64,000 nucleotides of DNA from Massilia sp. Bi118 (GTDB taxonomy: Bacteria; Pseudomonadota; Gammaproteobacteria; Burkholderiales; Burkholderiaceae_D), in NCBI RefSeq assembly GCF_918697865.1, contig NZ_CAKKMV010000004.1:310001-374000 (forward strand). The letters run 5' to 3'. This document shows, one piece after another, positions 55,801-64,000 of the stretch (its first letter is position 1; each line of letters starts with the position of its first letter). The position numbers and the translations under genes were made by a program. Below the pieces are notes generated by a model. That model saw nothing but the letters and a program-made list of their open reading frames with translations. It did no database searches and was not told where the DNA came from.

Positions 55801-56126
55801 TTGGTCATGTAGTCGACCGCGCCCAGCGAATACGCGTGTTCGATCGGGAATTCGTCGGCGTCGCCGGCGGTCAGGAAGATGATGGGCAGGGCCTGGGTGC
55901 GCGGATGCTGGCGGATCAGCTCCGCCAGCTCGAAGCCGTTCATGGTGGGCATGCGCACATCCAGCAGGACCACCGCGAAGTCGCGCGCCAGTACCTCGCG
56001 CAGGGCCGCCTCGCCGGAGGTCACCGACACCAGTTCGTCGGCCAGCCCGGCCAGGGTGGCCTGGAGCACCGCCAGGTTGGCGGGCTGGTCGTCGACGAGG
56101 AGGATGCTGGTGTGGTCGTTGGCCAT
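52890..56126 (-). CDS. Hybrid histidine kinase: receiver, multiple PAS/GAF, HisKA, HATPase, receiver
   Basis: A 1078-residue soluble kinase. ATG 56126 (MANDHTSILLVDDQPAN) starts a receiver with a normal phospho-Asp (FAVVLLDVRMPTMNG). PAS, GAF and PAS domains fill about residues 160-690, including AALALLANTASLVIGQRHEA for the GAF end and WRITYANGAAEDLTRK for a PAS. HisKA has LAHELRNPLAPIRTGL; the ATPase has NLLNNAAKYTPAGG, VADSGVGIP and GGLGIGLSLV. A C-terminal receiver (LVFLDIGLPGMSG) closes it. Similarity to the convergent 779-residue kinase in the kinase core and last receiver suggests a common ancestor. It overlaps the Nudix start by four bases. Confidence 0.93.
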   Translation of the reverse strand: MANDHTSILLVDDQPANLAVLQATLAGLADELVSVTSGEAALREVLARDFAVVLLDVRMPTMNGFELAELIRQHPRTQALPIIFLTAGDADEFPIEHAYSLGAVDYMTKPFNTTVLRAKTGVFIELHRKRAELARIEEERHRQAASDRMRDIFDRAPALMCVMSGPAHVVDMANRRFIELAGGRLLAGLPLRAAMPELEGQDFVELIERVYRGGEAVDASNARLLLRAPAPRAGLDEHFLDFVCMPLREPDGSVSGVLLHGVDVTERTRANALAVGQRGALELAVTDAPLGDVLDVLARTAEDVSGGAALASVQLVSGDGHYLRHAAAPSLPLEFQLAIDAVRLGPLAGSAATAAWRAEAVASPDIAADSLWSGQRELALAHGLHGCRALPILAPSGAVLGAFSLYYRDAGHLAPQEEAALALLANTASLVIGQRHEAAERQAAEHRSRAILESMSEGFIALDAEWRITYANGAAEDLTRKRREDLVGGQFWDLFPALRGSTHEPLLRRSALQRSRSRMEVYDEAQARWFEINSFPMESSGTDASRGTGDGGLALYFRDETDRRRAEEGVRRLAAVAEQSSDFIGIFTPDAGGIYLNPAGRRMAGLSDDTNIAAWRMLDFFPREDRAFVRDHMMAALTGEQAEWEGELRLAQPQGREPVPVYFKGFAVRDANGQNIGLATITRDITAQKNAEDELRRVAADLSEADHRKSEFLATLAHELRNPLAPIRTGLDLLRMAPGDVQAADRVHGMMDRQLGHLIHLVDDLLDIARITRGKIELKKEPVLLRAIVATAVETSTALIESHHHQLSVELPPEPLELEADVTRMVQVLSNLLNNAAKYTPAGGRIALSAWREDGHAVVSVADSGVGIPQDSIGSVFEMFTQVRGSLDRAQGGLGIGLSLVRRLVELHGGRVGAFSGGPGQGSTFTLRLPLRPGSPHALAAPGQEGEVQETGAGGPLRVLVVDDNADAADSLAALLDALGHTTVVAHDGVDGLAAAREFVPDLVFLDIGLPGMSGHEVAREIRRTAALRQVVLIALTGWGSQSDQRQSQEAGFDQHLTKPVSLEALEQALTAAARSLP

Positions 56127-56248
56127 GCGGCGAGATGATGCAAATAAAGCAATGTATGCTCCGCGCTGCCGAAAGTCAATTGTGCGCACCTCGGCGCGGC
56201 CTGCCCTCACACTGGCATGGCGTTGTTGCACCAAATCGGAGTTTGTAG

Positions 56249-57352
56249 ATGCGTTTCCCCTTCCTGGCGCCCCTGCGCCGGCTTTACTTCCTTGGCAATT
56301 CCCTTGAAGACTGGGTCATCGCACTGGCGGTGGCGGTGCTGGCGACGGCGGCGATGGCCTTCGTGCGCGCGGTGGTGCTGCGGCGACTGGCCGCCAATTC
56401 CGCCGCTACCGAGACCCGCCTCGACGGCCTGGTCGTGACCATGCTATCGCGGACCTATCTGCTGTTCATCGTGGCATTCGGCGTCTATTTCGGCAGCACC
56501 TTCCTTGAGCTGAGCCGGGCGCGCGCGCTGTTCGTGTCGCGCGTCGCGGTGGCGGCGCTGCTGATGCAGGTGGCGGTGTGGGGCGACGTCGGCCTGCGCG
56601 CCTGGCGCGACCAGTTGCGCCATGGCCAGGACGGCGCGCGCCGTAATTCCAGCGCCATCCTCGGCTTCAGCCTGCGCCTGACGCTGTGGGTGATCGTGTT
56701 CCTGATGGTGCTCGATAATTTTGGCGTCAACATCACGGCCCTGGTGGCCAGCCTGGGCGTGGGCGGCATCGCGGTGGCGCTGGCGGTGCAGAACATCCTC
56801 GGCGATTTGTTCGCCTCGCTCTCGATCACCCTGGATAAACCGTTCGAGATCGGCGACTTCATCATCGTCGGCGACATCCTCGGCTCGGTCGAGCACATCG
56901 GCCTGAAGACCACCCGGGTGCGCGGGCTGGGCGGCGAGCAGGTCGTGTTCTCCAACGGCGACCTGCTGAAAAGCCGCATCCACAACCACAAGCGGATGGA
57001 GACGCGGCGCGTGGCCTTCGTGCTGCGGGTCGCCTACGGCACCAGCGAGGAGCTGCTGTGCCGGATCCCGCGCATCATCCGCGAGATCATCAGCGCCAAG
57101 CCGAACATCGATTTCGAGCGCGCCCACTTCTTCATGTGGGGCGAATGGTCGCTGAACTTCGAGGTGGTCTACCACTTCCGCAGCCCCGACTACATCCTGC
57201 ACATGGACGCCCAGCAGGACATCTTCCTGGAGATCTACCGCCGCTTCGAGCAGGAAGGCATCCGCTTTGCGCACCCGCTGTCGATCGTCAAGCTGGCGGA
57301 TCCGCCGCCGGGGTTCGCGCCGGGAGCGCCGGGACCGGCCTGGCGCCATTGA
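56249..57352 (+). CDS. Small-conductance mechanosensitive channel (MscS family)
   Basis: A 367-residue inner-membrane channel that opens on membrane tension during osmotic downshock. Four N-terminal hydrophobic segments lead to the pore-lining helix LVASLGVGGIAVALAVQNILGD, rich in Gly and Ala as in MscS TM3. The beta domain follows, DKPFEIGDFIIVGDILGSVEHIGLKTTRVR, then a C-terminal alpha/beta domain. ATG 56249. It is divergent from the large hybrid kinase and precedes the KGG gene. The longer N-terminal membrane part than E. coli MscS is common in this family. Confidence 0.9.
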   Translation: MRFPFLAPLRRLYFLGNSLEDWVIALAVAVLATAAMAFVRAVVLRRLAANSAATETRLDGLVVTMLSRTYLLFIVAFGVYFGSTFLELSRARALFVSRVAVAALLMQVAVWGDVGLRAWRDQLRHGQDGARRNSSAILGFSLRLTLWVIVFLMVLDNFGVNITALVASLGVGGIAVALAVQNILGDLFASLSITLDKPFEIGDFIIVGDILGSVEHIGLKTTRVRGLGGEQVVFSNGDLLKSRIHNHKRMETRRVAFVLRVAYGTSEELLCRIPRIIREIISAKPNIDFERAHFFMWGEWSLNFEVVYHFRSPDYILHMDAQQDIFLEIYRRFEQEGIRFAHPLSIVKLADPPPGFAPGAPGPAWRH

Positions 57353-57490
57353 TGTTGCAGAGGTCGCCGGACTCATCCTACAGCGCTGCCGTGAGCAGTC
57401 CTATACCTGTGTTTATGCGATCAGCATAAGATGAATCCAACTCCTCGACACCGAGGAACGCATGGCAACCATTCATTAAGGAGAGTGATC

Positions 57491-57925
57491 ATGGCACAAA
57501 ACAACCAGCAAAACGGCAATAACGGTAACCGCGGTTTCGCAGGCATGGACCCGCAGAAGCAGCGCGAAATCGCCTCGGAAGGCGGCCGCGCCGCCCACGC
57601 TTCGGGCAATGCCCACGAGTTCACCTCGGAAGAAGCACGCCGCGCCGGCTCGATGAGCCACAAGAACGACGGCAACCAGCAATCGGGCGGCAACGGCGGC
57701 GGCAACAACGCCGGCAGCGGCGGTGGTAACGGCGGCACTCGCGGCGGCTCGCCACAGCAGCACGCCGAGGCCGGGCGTCAGAGCCACAAGAACGACGGCG
57801 GCAACCAGCAGTCCGGCGGCAATAACGCCGGCAACAGCGGTGGCGGCAACGGCGGCACCCGCGGCGGCTCTTCGGAACAGCATGCGCGCGCCGGCTCGCA
57901 AAGCCACAAGAACGACAAGCGCTGA
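57491..57925 (+). CDS. KGG-family stress-induced protein
   Basis: A 144-residue hydrophilic protein. Family signatures are GFAGMDPQKQREIASEGGRAAH and AHEFTSEEARRAGSMSHKND, in which the usual RKGG is replaced by MSHKN. Two Gly/Asn/Ser/Gln-rich linkers with similar GGTRGGS..QHAxAGxQSHKND segments make an internal repeat. ATG 57491 follows AAGGAGAG. The family (Con-10/GsiB-like) is induced by stress and desiccation; the mechanism is unknown. A terminator follows at 57953-57980. Confidence 0.85.
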   Translation: MAQNNQQNGNNGNRGFAGMDPQKQREIASEGGRAAHASGNAHEFTSEEARRAGSMSHKNDGNQQSGGNGGGNNAGSGGGNGGTRGGSPQQHAEAGRQSHKNDGGNQQSGGNNAGNSGGGNGGTRGGSSEQHARAGSQSHKNDKR

Positions 57926-57952
57926 TCGGCAGCGGTTGTAGTTCCTCTGCCC

Positions 57953-57980
57953 GACTGCCGGCCACGCGCCGGCAGTCTCG
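57953..57980 (+). terminator. Intrinsic terminator after the KGG gene
   Basis: GACTGCCGGC (57953-57962) and GCCGGCAGTC (57968-57977) pair as a perfect 10-bp stem around a 5-nt loop, followed by TCGTTTTC. Confidence 0.75.
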
Positions 57981-59435
<1,455 letters not shown>

Positions 59436-59505
59436 CCAGGCAAGACCGATCACTGCACGCACGCCTGCCGGCGGTCGTGTAGTGATCCGCTATACTGGTC
59501 CGATC

Positions 59506-60336
59506 ATGCGAATTCAGCTATTTTCGGACCTGCACCTCGAGCGCGATCCCACTTTCGAACCCCTCATCCATCCCGACACCGACGTCATCGTGCTGGCCGG
59601 CGACATCGGCTCCTACCAGGCCAGGTCGCGCCTGCAGGACGAAGACTTCGGCCTGGCCCGTTTTGCACCGCAGCGCTTTTCGCCGGCGCCGCGGGTCCTC
59701 TACGTCCCCGGCAACCACGAATTCGACAGCCTCGAATACGAGGACGCCTACGAGCGCCTGCAGCGCGTATGCGCCCATCTCGGCATCGAATGGCTGGACC
59801 GGCAAACGCTCGTCATCGACGGCGTGCGCTTCATCGGCAGCACCCTGTGGGCGGATTTCGACGCCGTCGCCGGCCGGGAAACGGACCTGGCGAAGCAGCT
59901 GCAGGCGCGCGGCAAGGCCTTCCGGGCCGCCAACTACTACCTCGCCAAAAACACCACCTTCCGCCAGGGCGAGCCGGTGCTGGCCGAGGCCCAGCGCGAC
60001 ATGTCTTTAAGCTGCCAGGACTGGCTGCGCGCGGCGCTGGCCGAACCCTTCGACGGTCCGACGGTGGCCGTGACCCATTACGCGCCCAGCCTGCGCAGCG
60101 CCGACCCCAGATATGGCGTGACGCCCGGCACGGCCGGCTTCTGCAACGCGATGGACGAACTGATTCCCTGGGCGGACGTGTGGATGCACGGCCACCTGCA
60201 CTGCGCCAACGACTATCTGGTCGAGGGCGAGGCAGGCGGTGTGCGCCGGACCTGCCGCGTGCTCGCCAATCCGCTCGGCTATGCGAACAAGGGCGAACAG
60301 GCGGCGTTCCGGCCGGACTTGATTATCGAGCTGTGA
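59506..60336 (+). CDS. Metallophosphoesterase
   Basis: A 276-residue calcineurin-type phosphoesterase. Metal-site motifs appear in order: FSDLHLE, VLAGDIGSY, VPGNHEFDS, TVAVTHYAPS and WMHGHLHC. ATG 59506 is chosen over 59482 because the first strand starts there. TATACT at 59491-59496, only ten bases upstream, would give a very short leader. The family hydrolyses phosphomono- and diesters, including nucleotides; the substrate is not evident. Its 3' end overlaps the convergent M16 peptidase gene by 14 bases. It follows glf by 70 bp. Confidence 0.88.
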   Translation: MRIQLFSDLHLERDPTFEPLIHPDTDVIVLAGDIGSYQARSRLQDEDFGLARFAPQRFSPAPRVLYVPGNHEFDSLEYEDAYERLQRVCAHLGIEWLDRQTLVIDGVRFIGSTLWADFDAVAGRETDLAKQLQARGKAFRAANYYLAKNTTFRQGEPVLAEAQRDMSLSCQDWLRAALAEPFDGPTVAVTHYAPSLRSADPRYGVTPGTAGFCNAMDELIPWADVWMHGHLHCANDYLVEGEAGGVRRTCRVLANPLGYANKGEQAAFRPDLIIEL

Positions 60337-63175
60337 GCTTGTCGGCCGGCTTCGGATCTTCCGGATTCAGCACCACCTGCACGTAGTTCTCCGTGTTGAA
60401 GTAGCGCTGCGCCGCCAGCTTCACGTCCTCGGGCGTGATCTTGCCTGCGCGCTGAAGCTGGTCGAGGATGCGGTGCGGATCGCTGCCGTACAGTTCCGCG
60501 CTGCCCAGCGCCGACACCCAGTAGCCATTATTGCGCAGGTTGCGCTGCCAGGACTGGGCCCAGGCGCGCTTGACCTTGTCGAGGTCGGCCGGGTCCGGGC
60601 CTTCCTTCTTGAGACGCTCGAGTTCGGCGAACAGCGCCGCCGTCATGTGTTCGACCTGGTCGGGGCCGGTCGGCAGCGAGGTGCCGATGCGATAGTGCTC
60701 GTAGGGCACGCGCGCGATCCCGCCCGTCATCCGGCCGCTGTAGATCAGGCCCAGTTTCTCGCGCAGCACGTCGACGATGCGCAGGTTCACGATCTCGACC
60801 AGCGCATCGAGGCGCAGCTGCTCGTCAGGCGACCAGGTGGCCGGGCCGGTAAAGGTGAGCGACACATTGCTCTTCGGCTCGGCGCCGGCCTTCACTTCGC
60901 GCTTGACCACACCGCTGGCATAGCGCAGTCCGACGTCGCGGTAGGCAAGCGGCAGGTCCGGCGTCGGCAGGCTGCCGAGGTAGGCGGCCAGCAACGGCTT
61001 GATCTTCTCGACCTCGAAATTCCCGGCGAAGATGAAGGTGAAGCCTTTCGCGCTCGAGAATCGCTGGCGGTACAGGGCGATGCTGCGGTCGAGGTCGACC
61101 TTCGGCAGGTCGGCCAGGACCGTTGCGCGCGGCTCGTAAGGGTGCTTCGCGTACAGGGTGTCGACCAGCACGTCGCCGAAACGTGCCTGCGGGCTGACGT
61201 CGCGGTGGCGCAGCACTTCTTCTTCCTTGGCCAGGAAGGATTTGTACAGGCCCTCGTCGCGGCGCACGCCATCGAAGCGCAGCCACAGCATCTGCAGCAT
61301 GGTCTCGATTTCGGCCAGCGATGCGCCGCTGCCGCCGCCGATCTCGTCGGTGTCGGTGCCGAGCGCCATGGCGACATTGGCGGCACGCCCCGCCATCATC
61401 CTGCGCAGCTCCACGGGGCTATAGTCCTTCAGGCCCATGGCCGAGACCAGGGCGCTGGCGTGGCGCGCGCTGGCCAGGTCCTTCTCGTCGAACAGGTGCT
61501 GGCCGCCGTAGCGCCGTGCGCCCAGCAATACCTGGTCCTGCTGGAAGCCGGTCGGCTTCAGGATCGCCCTGACGCCGTTCGAGAACGTCAGGCGGGTGAT
61601 GCCCAGCGATTTGTCCACGCTTTCGTCGACGATGCTGCCCGGCTTGGCCGGCGCGTCCATCAGCCTGCTCGCCACGGCCTTTTCCTCGCGCGCGGCGACG
61701 GCGGCATTTTCGCCGGCGGCGACTTCGGCCAGCAGTTGCGCCGATCCCGGCGCAGGCGCCGCTTCGCCGCCCACGTAGATCACCAGCTTCCTGGACTCGC
61801 CGGGAATGGTCTTGCGGGCAAAGGCATTCAGCTCCTCCAGCGTGATCGAGGCCAGCATCTCCTGCACGATACGATGCTCGGCCTCGGCACCCGGCAGCGC
61901 TTCGCCCACCAGGAAGTTGCGGATGTACTCGGCCACGTAAGCGGCGGACGCGGTGCCGTTCCGTTCGTTGTAGCCGCGGTCATGGCTGCGCTGGTAGCTC
62001 TTGCGCGCCCGGTCGAGTTCCGCTCCCGTGAAGCCGAGCTGGCGCGCGCGCTGCTGTTCCTGCATCAGGGCTGCCAGCGCAGGTGCGCTGCCGCCGGCGC
62101 CCAGCACCACGCGCGCGGTATAGCCGCGGTAGCCCGGCGCCAGCTGGCCGATGCCGCTGCTGGCGCCGACGAAGGGCGGATTCGCCTGCTGCGACACCTC
62201 GCCCAGGCGCTGCGCCAGCATGGCGCCGGTCAGGCGCTCGAGCATCCGCTCGCGGTAGCTGCCGTAAGTGCCGGCATCCGGTGCATGGCTGACCGGGTAG
62301 TGCACCGAGACAGAGTTCATCGCCAGTTCGCGGTCGGTCACGGCCAGCGCCTCGGTGGCGGCCAGCGAGGGGATTTCGACATAAGTGCGCGGACGCGGCG
62401 CCGCCGGATTCTGCAGGCCGCCGAAATGCGCCCTGATCTGCTTTTCGATCTCTTCCGGCTCGACGTCGCCGACCGCCACCACGGCCATCAGGTCGGGCCG
62501 GTACCAGTCGCGGTAGAAGCGGCGCAGCGCATCGGCCTTGAAGCCGCGGATCGACTCATCGGTGCCGCCGATGGCGCGGTCGGCGTAGCGGGAGCCGCCG
62601 AACAGCTTCGGCATCACCACCTTGTTGACCCGCTCGGTCACACCCTTGCGGGTGCGCAGCTCTTCGAGGACGACACTGCGTTCCTTGTCGATGTCGGCAT
62701 CGTTGAAGGCAATGCCGTGGGCCCAGTCCTCGAGGATGGTGAAGCCCTTGTCGATGTTCTCCTGCCTGTCGGTCGGCACCGGCAGCTGATAGATGGTCTG
62801 GTCGTAGCCGGTGAAGGCATTCAGGTCGGCGCCGAACTTCACGCCGATCGACTGCAGGTAGGAGACCACTTCGTGCTTGCGGAAATGCGTCGAGCCGTTG
62901 AAGGCCATGTGCTCCGTGAAGTGGGCCAGGCCGCGCTGGTCTTCGTCCTCGAGGATGGAGCCGGCCTTGACCACCAGGCGCAGCTCGAGGCGGCGCGACG
63001 GGTGCTTGTTCTGTTTGATGTAGTAGGTCAGGCCGTTCGGCAGCTTGCCGATCCTGACCTCGGGGCCGGTCGGCACCACGGCGTCGGGATCGAAGGCCGC
63101 GGAAGAGACGGCCGGAGCCAGCGCCGCCGCCGCGATGGCGGCGGCGAGAACGGTACGGGAGAGAATGCGGCGCAT
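60323..63175 (-). CDS. Exported M16-family metallopeptidase (PqqL-like)
   Basis: A 950-residue M16 zinc peptidase. ATG 63175 (MRRILSRTVLAAAIAAAALA) follows AAGGAT and gives a clean signal peptide; the upstream ATG at 63205 is less likely. The zinc motif is HFTEH, with the downstream Glu in ERSVVLEELRTRKGVTERV. NGLTYYIKQNKHPSRRLELRL and ADLNAFTGYDQTIYQLP are PqqL-like. Two further M16 modules follow. PqqL of E. coli degrades ferredoxin fragments in the periplasm; that role here is only an analogy. It differs from the two-domain M16 protein at 40567. Confidence 0.9.
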   Translation of the reverse strand: MRRILSRTVLAAAIAAAALAPAVSSAAFDPDAVVPTGPEVRIGKLPNGLTYYIKQNKHPSRRLELRLVVKAGSILEDEDQRGLAHFTEHMAFNGSTHFRKHEVVSYLQSIGVKFGADLNAFTGYDQTIYQLPVPTDRQENIDKGFTILEDWAHGIAFNDADIDKERSVVLEELRTRKGVTERVNKVVMPKLFGGSRYADRAIGGTDESIRGFKADALRRFYRDWYRPDLMAVVAVGDVEPEEIEKQIRAHFGGLQNPAAPRPRTYVEIPSLAATEALAVTDRELAMNSVSVHYPVSHAPDAGTYGSYRERMLERLTGAMLAQRLGEVSQQANPPFVGASSGIGQLAPGYRGYTARVVLGAGGSAPALAALMQEQQRARQLGFTGAELDRARKSYQRSHDRGYNERNGTASAAYVAEYIRNFLVGEALPGAEAEHRIVQEMLASITLEELNAFARKTIPGESRKLVIYVGGEAAPAPGSAQLLAEVAAGENAAVAAREEKAVASRLMDAPAKPGSIVDESVDKSLGITRLTFSNGVRAILKPTGFQQDQVLLGARRYGGQHLFDEKDLASARHASALVSAMGLKDYSPVELRRMMAGRAANVAMALGTDTDEIGGGSGASLAEIETMLQMLWLRFDGVRRDEGLYKSFLAKEEEVLRHRDVSPQARFGDVLVDTLYAKHPYEPRATVLADLPKVDLDRSIALYRQRFSSAKGFTFIFAGNFEVEKIKPLLAAYLGSLPTPDLPLAYRDVGLRYASGVVKREVKAGAEPKSNVSLTFTGPATWSPDEQLRLDALVEIVNLRIVDVLREKLGLIYSGRMTGGIARVPYEHYRIGTSLPTGPDQVEHMTAALFAELERLKKEGPDPADLDKVKRAWAQSWQRNLRNNGYWVSALGSAELYGSDPHRILDQLQRAGKITPEDVKLAAQRYFNTENYVQVVLNPEDPKPADKLTAR

Positions 63176-63270
63176 TCGGCAGATCCTTGCAGGGTTGATC
63201 ATCAAGCGCAGAGCTTACCAGCGCCGGGCCTATAAAATTGCGCGAATTCTCACCCCGCGTCTACTCCCGC

Positions 63271-64000
63271 TTATTCATAGCGCAGCGCCGCCGCCGGCTG
63301 CAGGCGCGCCGCCGACCAGCTCGGGTAGAGCGTGGCCACGAAGGCCAGCAGCACCGCCACCCCGCCGATGCGGCCGACGTCGCCCCAGCGCAGGTCGCTC
63401 GGGACCTCACTGATCAGGTAGATGTCCTTGGCCAGGAACTGCACGCCGAACAGGTGCTCGATCGCCGGCACGATGACGTCGACGTTGAGGGCGACCAGCA
63501 CGCCGAATGCCACGCCCAGCAAGGTCCCCAGCACGCCCACCAGGGTCCCCTGGATCACGAAGATGCGCATGATGGACGCCGGCGAGGCGCCCAGGGTGCG
63601 CAGGATCGCGATGTCGGCCTGCTTGTCGCGCACCGTCATCACCAGAGTGGACACAAGGTTGAACGCGGCCACCGCGATGATCATGGTGAGGATCACGAAC
63701 ATCATGCGCTTCTGCGATTGCACGGCCGCGAACCAGGTCGCGTTCACGCGGGTCCAGTCGCGCACGAAGAAGCGCTCGTCGAGGCCGCGCGCCAGCTCCA
63801 CCGCCACTTTCGGCGCCGCATACATGTCGGCCAGGCGCAGGCGCAGGCCGACCGGCGCGCTGAGTCCCTGCAGGGCTTCGGCATCGGCCACGTGGACGAA
63901 GGCCAGCGCGGAATCGAACTGGTAGTTACCGGAATCGAAGACGTCGGCCACCGTGAAGACCTGCTGGCGGGTCGAGATCTGGCCCGGCTGGTTCGACGCT
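63271..64000 (-). CDS. Lipoprotein-releasing ABC transporter permease (LolC/LolE), partial
   Basis: The C-terminal part of a LolC/LolE permease that, with LolD, extracts lipoproteins from the inner membrane. The gene runs beyond the window: the frame is open to 64000, with N-terminal residues (QISTRQQVFTVADVFDSGNYQFDS) continuing upstream. The periplasmic loop (LAFVHVADAEALQGL) is followed by the FtsX-type membrane domain: ILTMIIAVAAFNLVSTLVMTV, RTLGASPASIMRIFVIQG, and GVLGTLLGVAFGVLVAL. The end ARLQPAAALRYE is the usual LolC/E tail. Which of the two permeases it is cannot be settled from this part. Confidence 0.93.
   Translation of the reverse strand, partial: ASNQPGQISTRQQVFTVADVFDSGNYQFDSALAFVHVADAEALQGLSAPVGLRLRLADMYAAPKVAVELARGLDERFFVRDWTRVNATWFAAVQSQKRMMFVILTMIIAVAAFNLVSTLVMTVRDKQADIAILRTLGASPASIMRIFVIQGTLVGVLGTLLGVAFGVLVALNVDVIVPAIEHLFGVQFLAKDIYLISEVPSDLRWGDVGRIGGVAVLLAFVATLYPSWSAARLQPAAALRYE

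Noticed and set aside
60473..63235. A 920-codon plus-strand frame opposite the PqqL-like peptidase
   Set aside because: Composition is typical of an antisense shadow; the minus strand has signal peptide, HFTEH and full M16 similarity.

Overview
The window is chromosomal DNA of a high-GC betaproteobacterium, most likely a Massilia/Telluria-type member of the Oxalobacteraceae. This rests on the gene complement: XrtA/PEP-CTERM-type exopolysaccharide glycosyltransferases, a YsnF/DUF2382 stress locus, a Csp-like copper protein, split nad genes, large hybrid histidine kinases and two M16 peptidases. It also rests on strong G/C third positions from about 14.2 kb to the end. The genus is an inference from gene content, not from a marker gene.

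Region 1 (1-15.5 kb) is accessory DNA with visibly lower GC. It begins with kdsA and gmhA, the tail of a surface-polysaccharide or LPS-type cluster. Next comes a complete IS66-family element (2257-5316, 8-bp target duplication CTATTTGC). It carries a pRiA4b ORF3-like passenger and a tnpB with an in-frame stop, and it is inserted in a decayed integrase gene. Beyond it lie four genes that look like a defence or conflict cluster: a 1323-residue protein (Mrr-like nuclease, TPR array, GreA/GreB-C-like domain, PIN-like domain), a divergent KfrA-like coiled-coil DNA-binding protein behind a perfect 20-bp palindrome, an HNH-type protein, and an unrecognised 560-residue protein with a candidate D...QxK nuclease motif. 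An intact tyrosine recombinase with a LexA-type box over its promoter closes the region.

Region 2 (15.5-38.7 kb) is mostly housekeeping. It holds a phospholipase D-family cardiolipin synthase-like protein, a Baeyer-Villiger monooxygenase fused to an esterase, a copper-binding four-helix protein, an amidohydrolase coupled to pnuC, and two exopolysaccharide glycosyltransferases. A NAD-themed stretch follows (nadB, a sirtuin, a Nudix hydrolase, nadC, nadA), then an ABC-F ATPase, ldcA, a hydrolase, and a tRNA-modification group (tadA, queD, queE).

Region 3 (38.7-64 kb) is rich in envelope, stress and signalling genes: a PAS-GGDEF cyclase, an M16 peptidase, a YsnF/AvaK stress operon with 258-bp internal repeats, a secreted DNA/RNA nuclease, a DUF5985-type trio, and a PhyH dioxygenase. 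Two large hybrid histidine kinases converge on a Nudix gene. After them come an MscS channel, a KGG stress protein, glf, a metallophosphoesterase, a PqqL-like M16 peptidase, and a LolC/E permease running off the end.

No rRNA, tRNA or CRISPR array was seen. The best candidates for an undescribed system are the nuclease/PIN/coiled-coil cluster at 5.4-13.5 kb and the apparently SOS-controlled integrase beside it.
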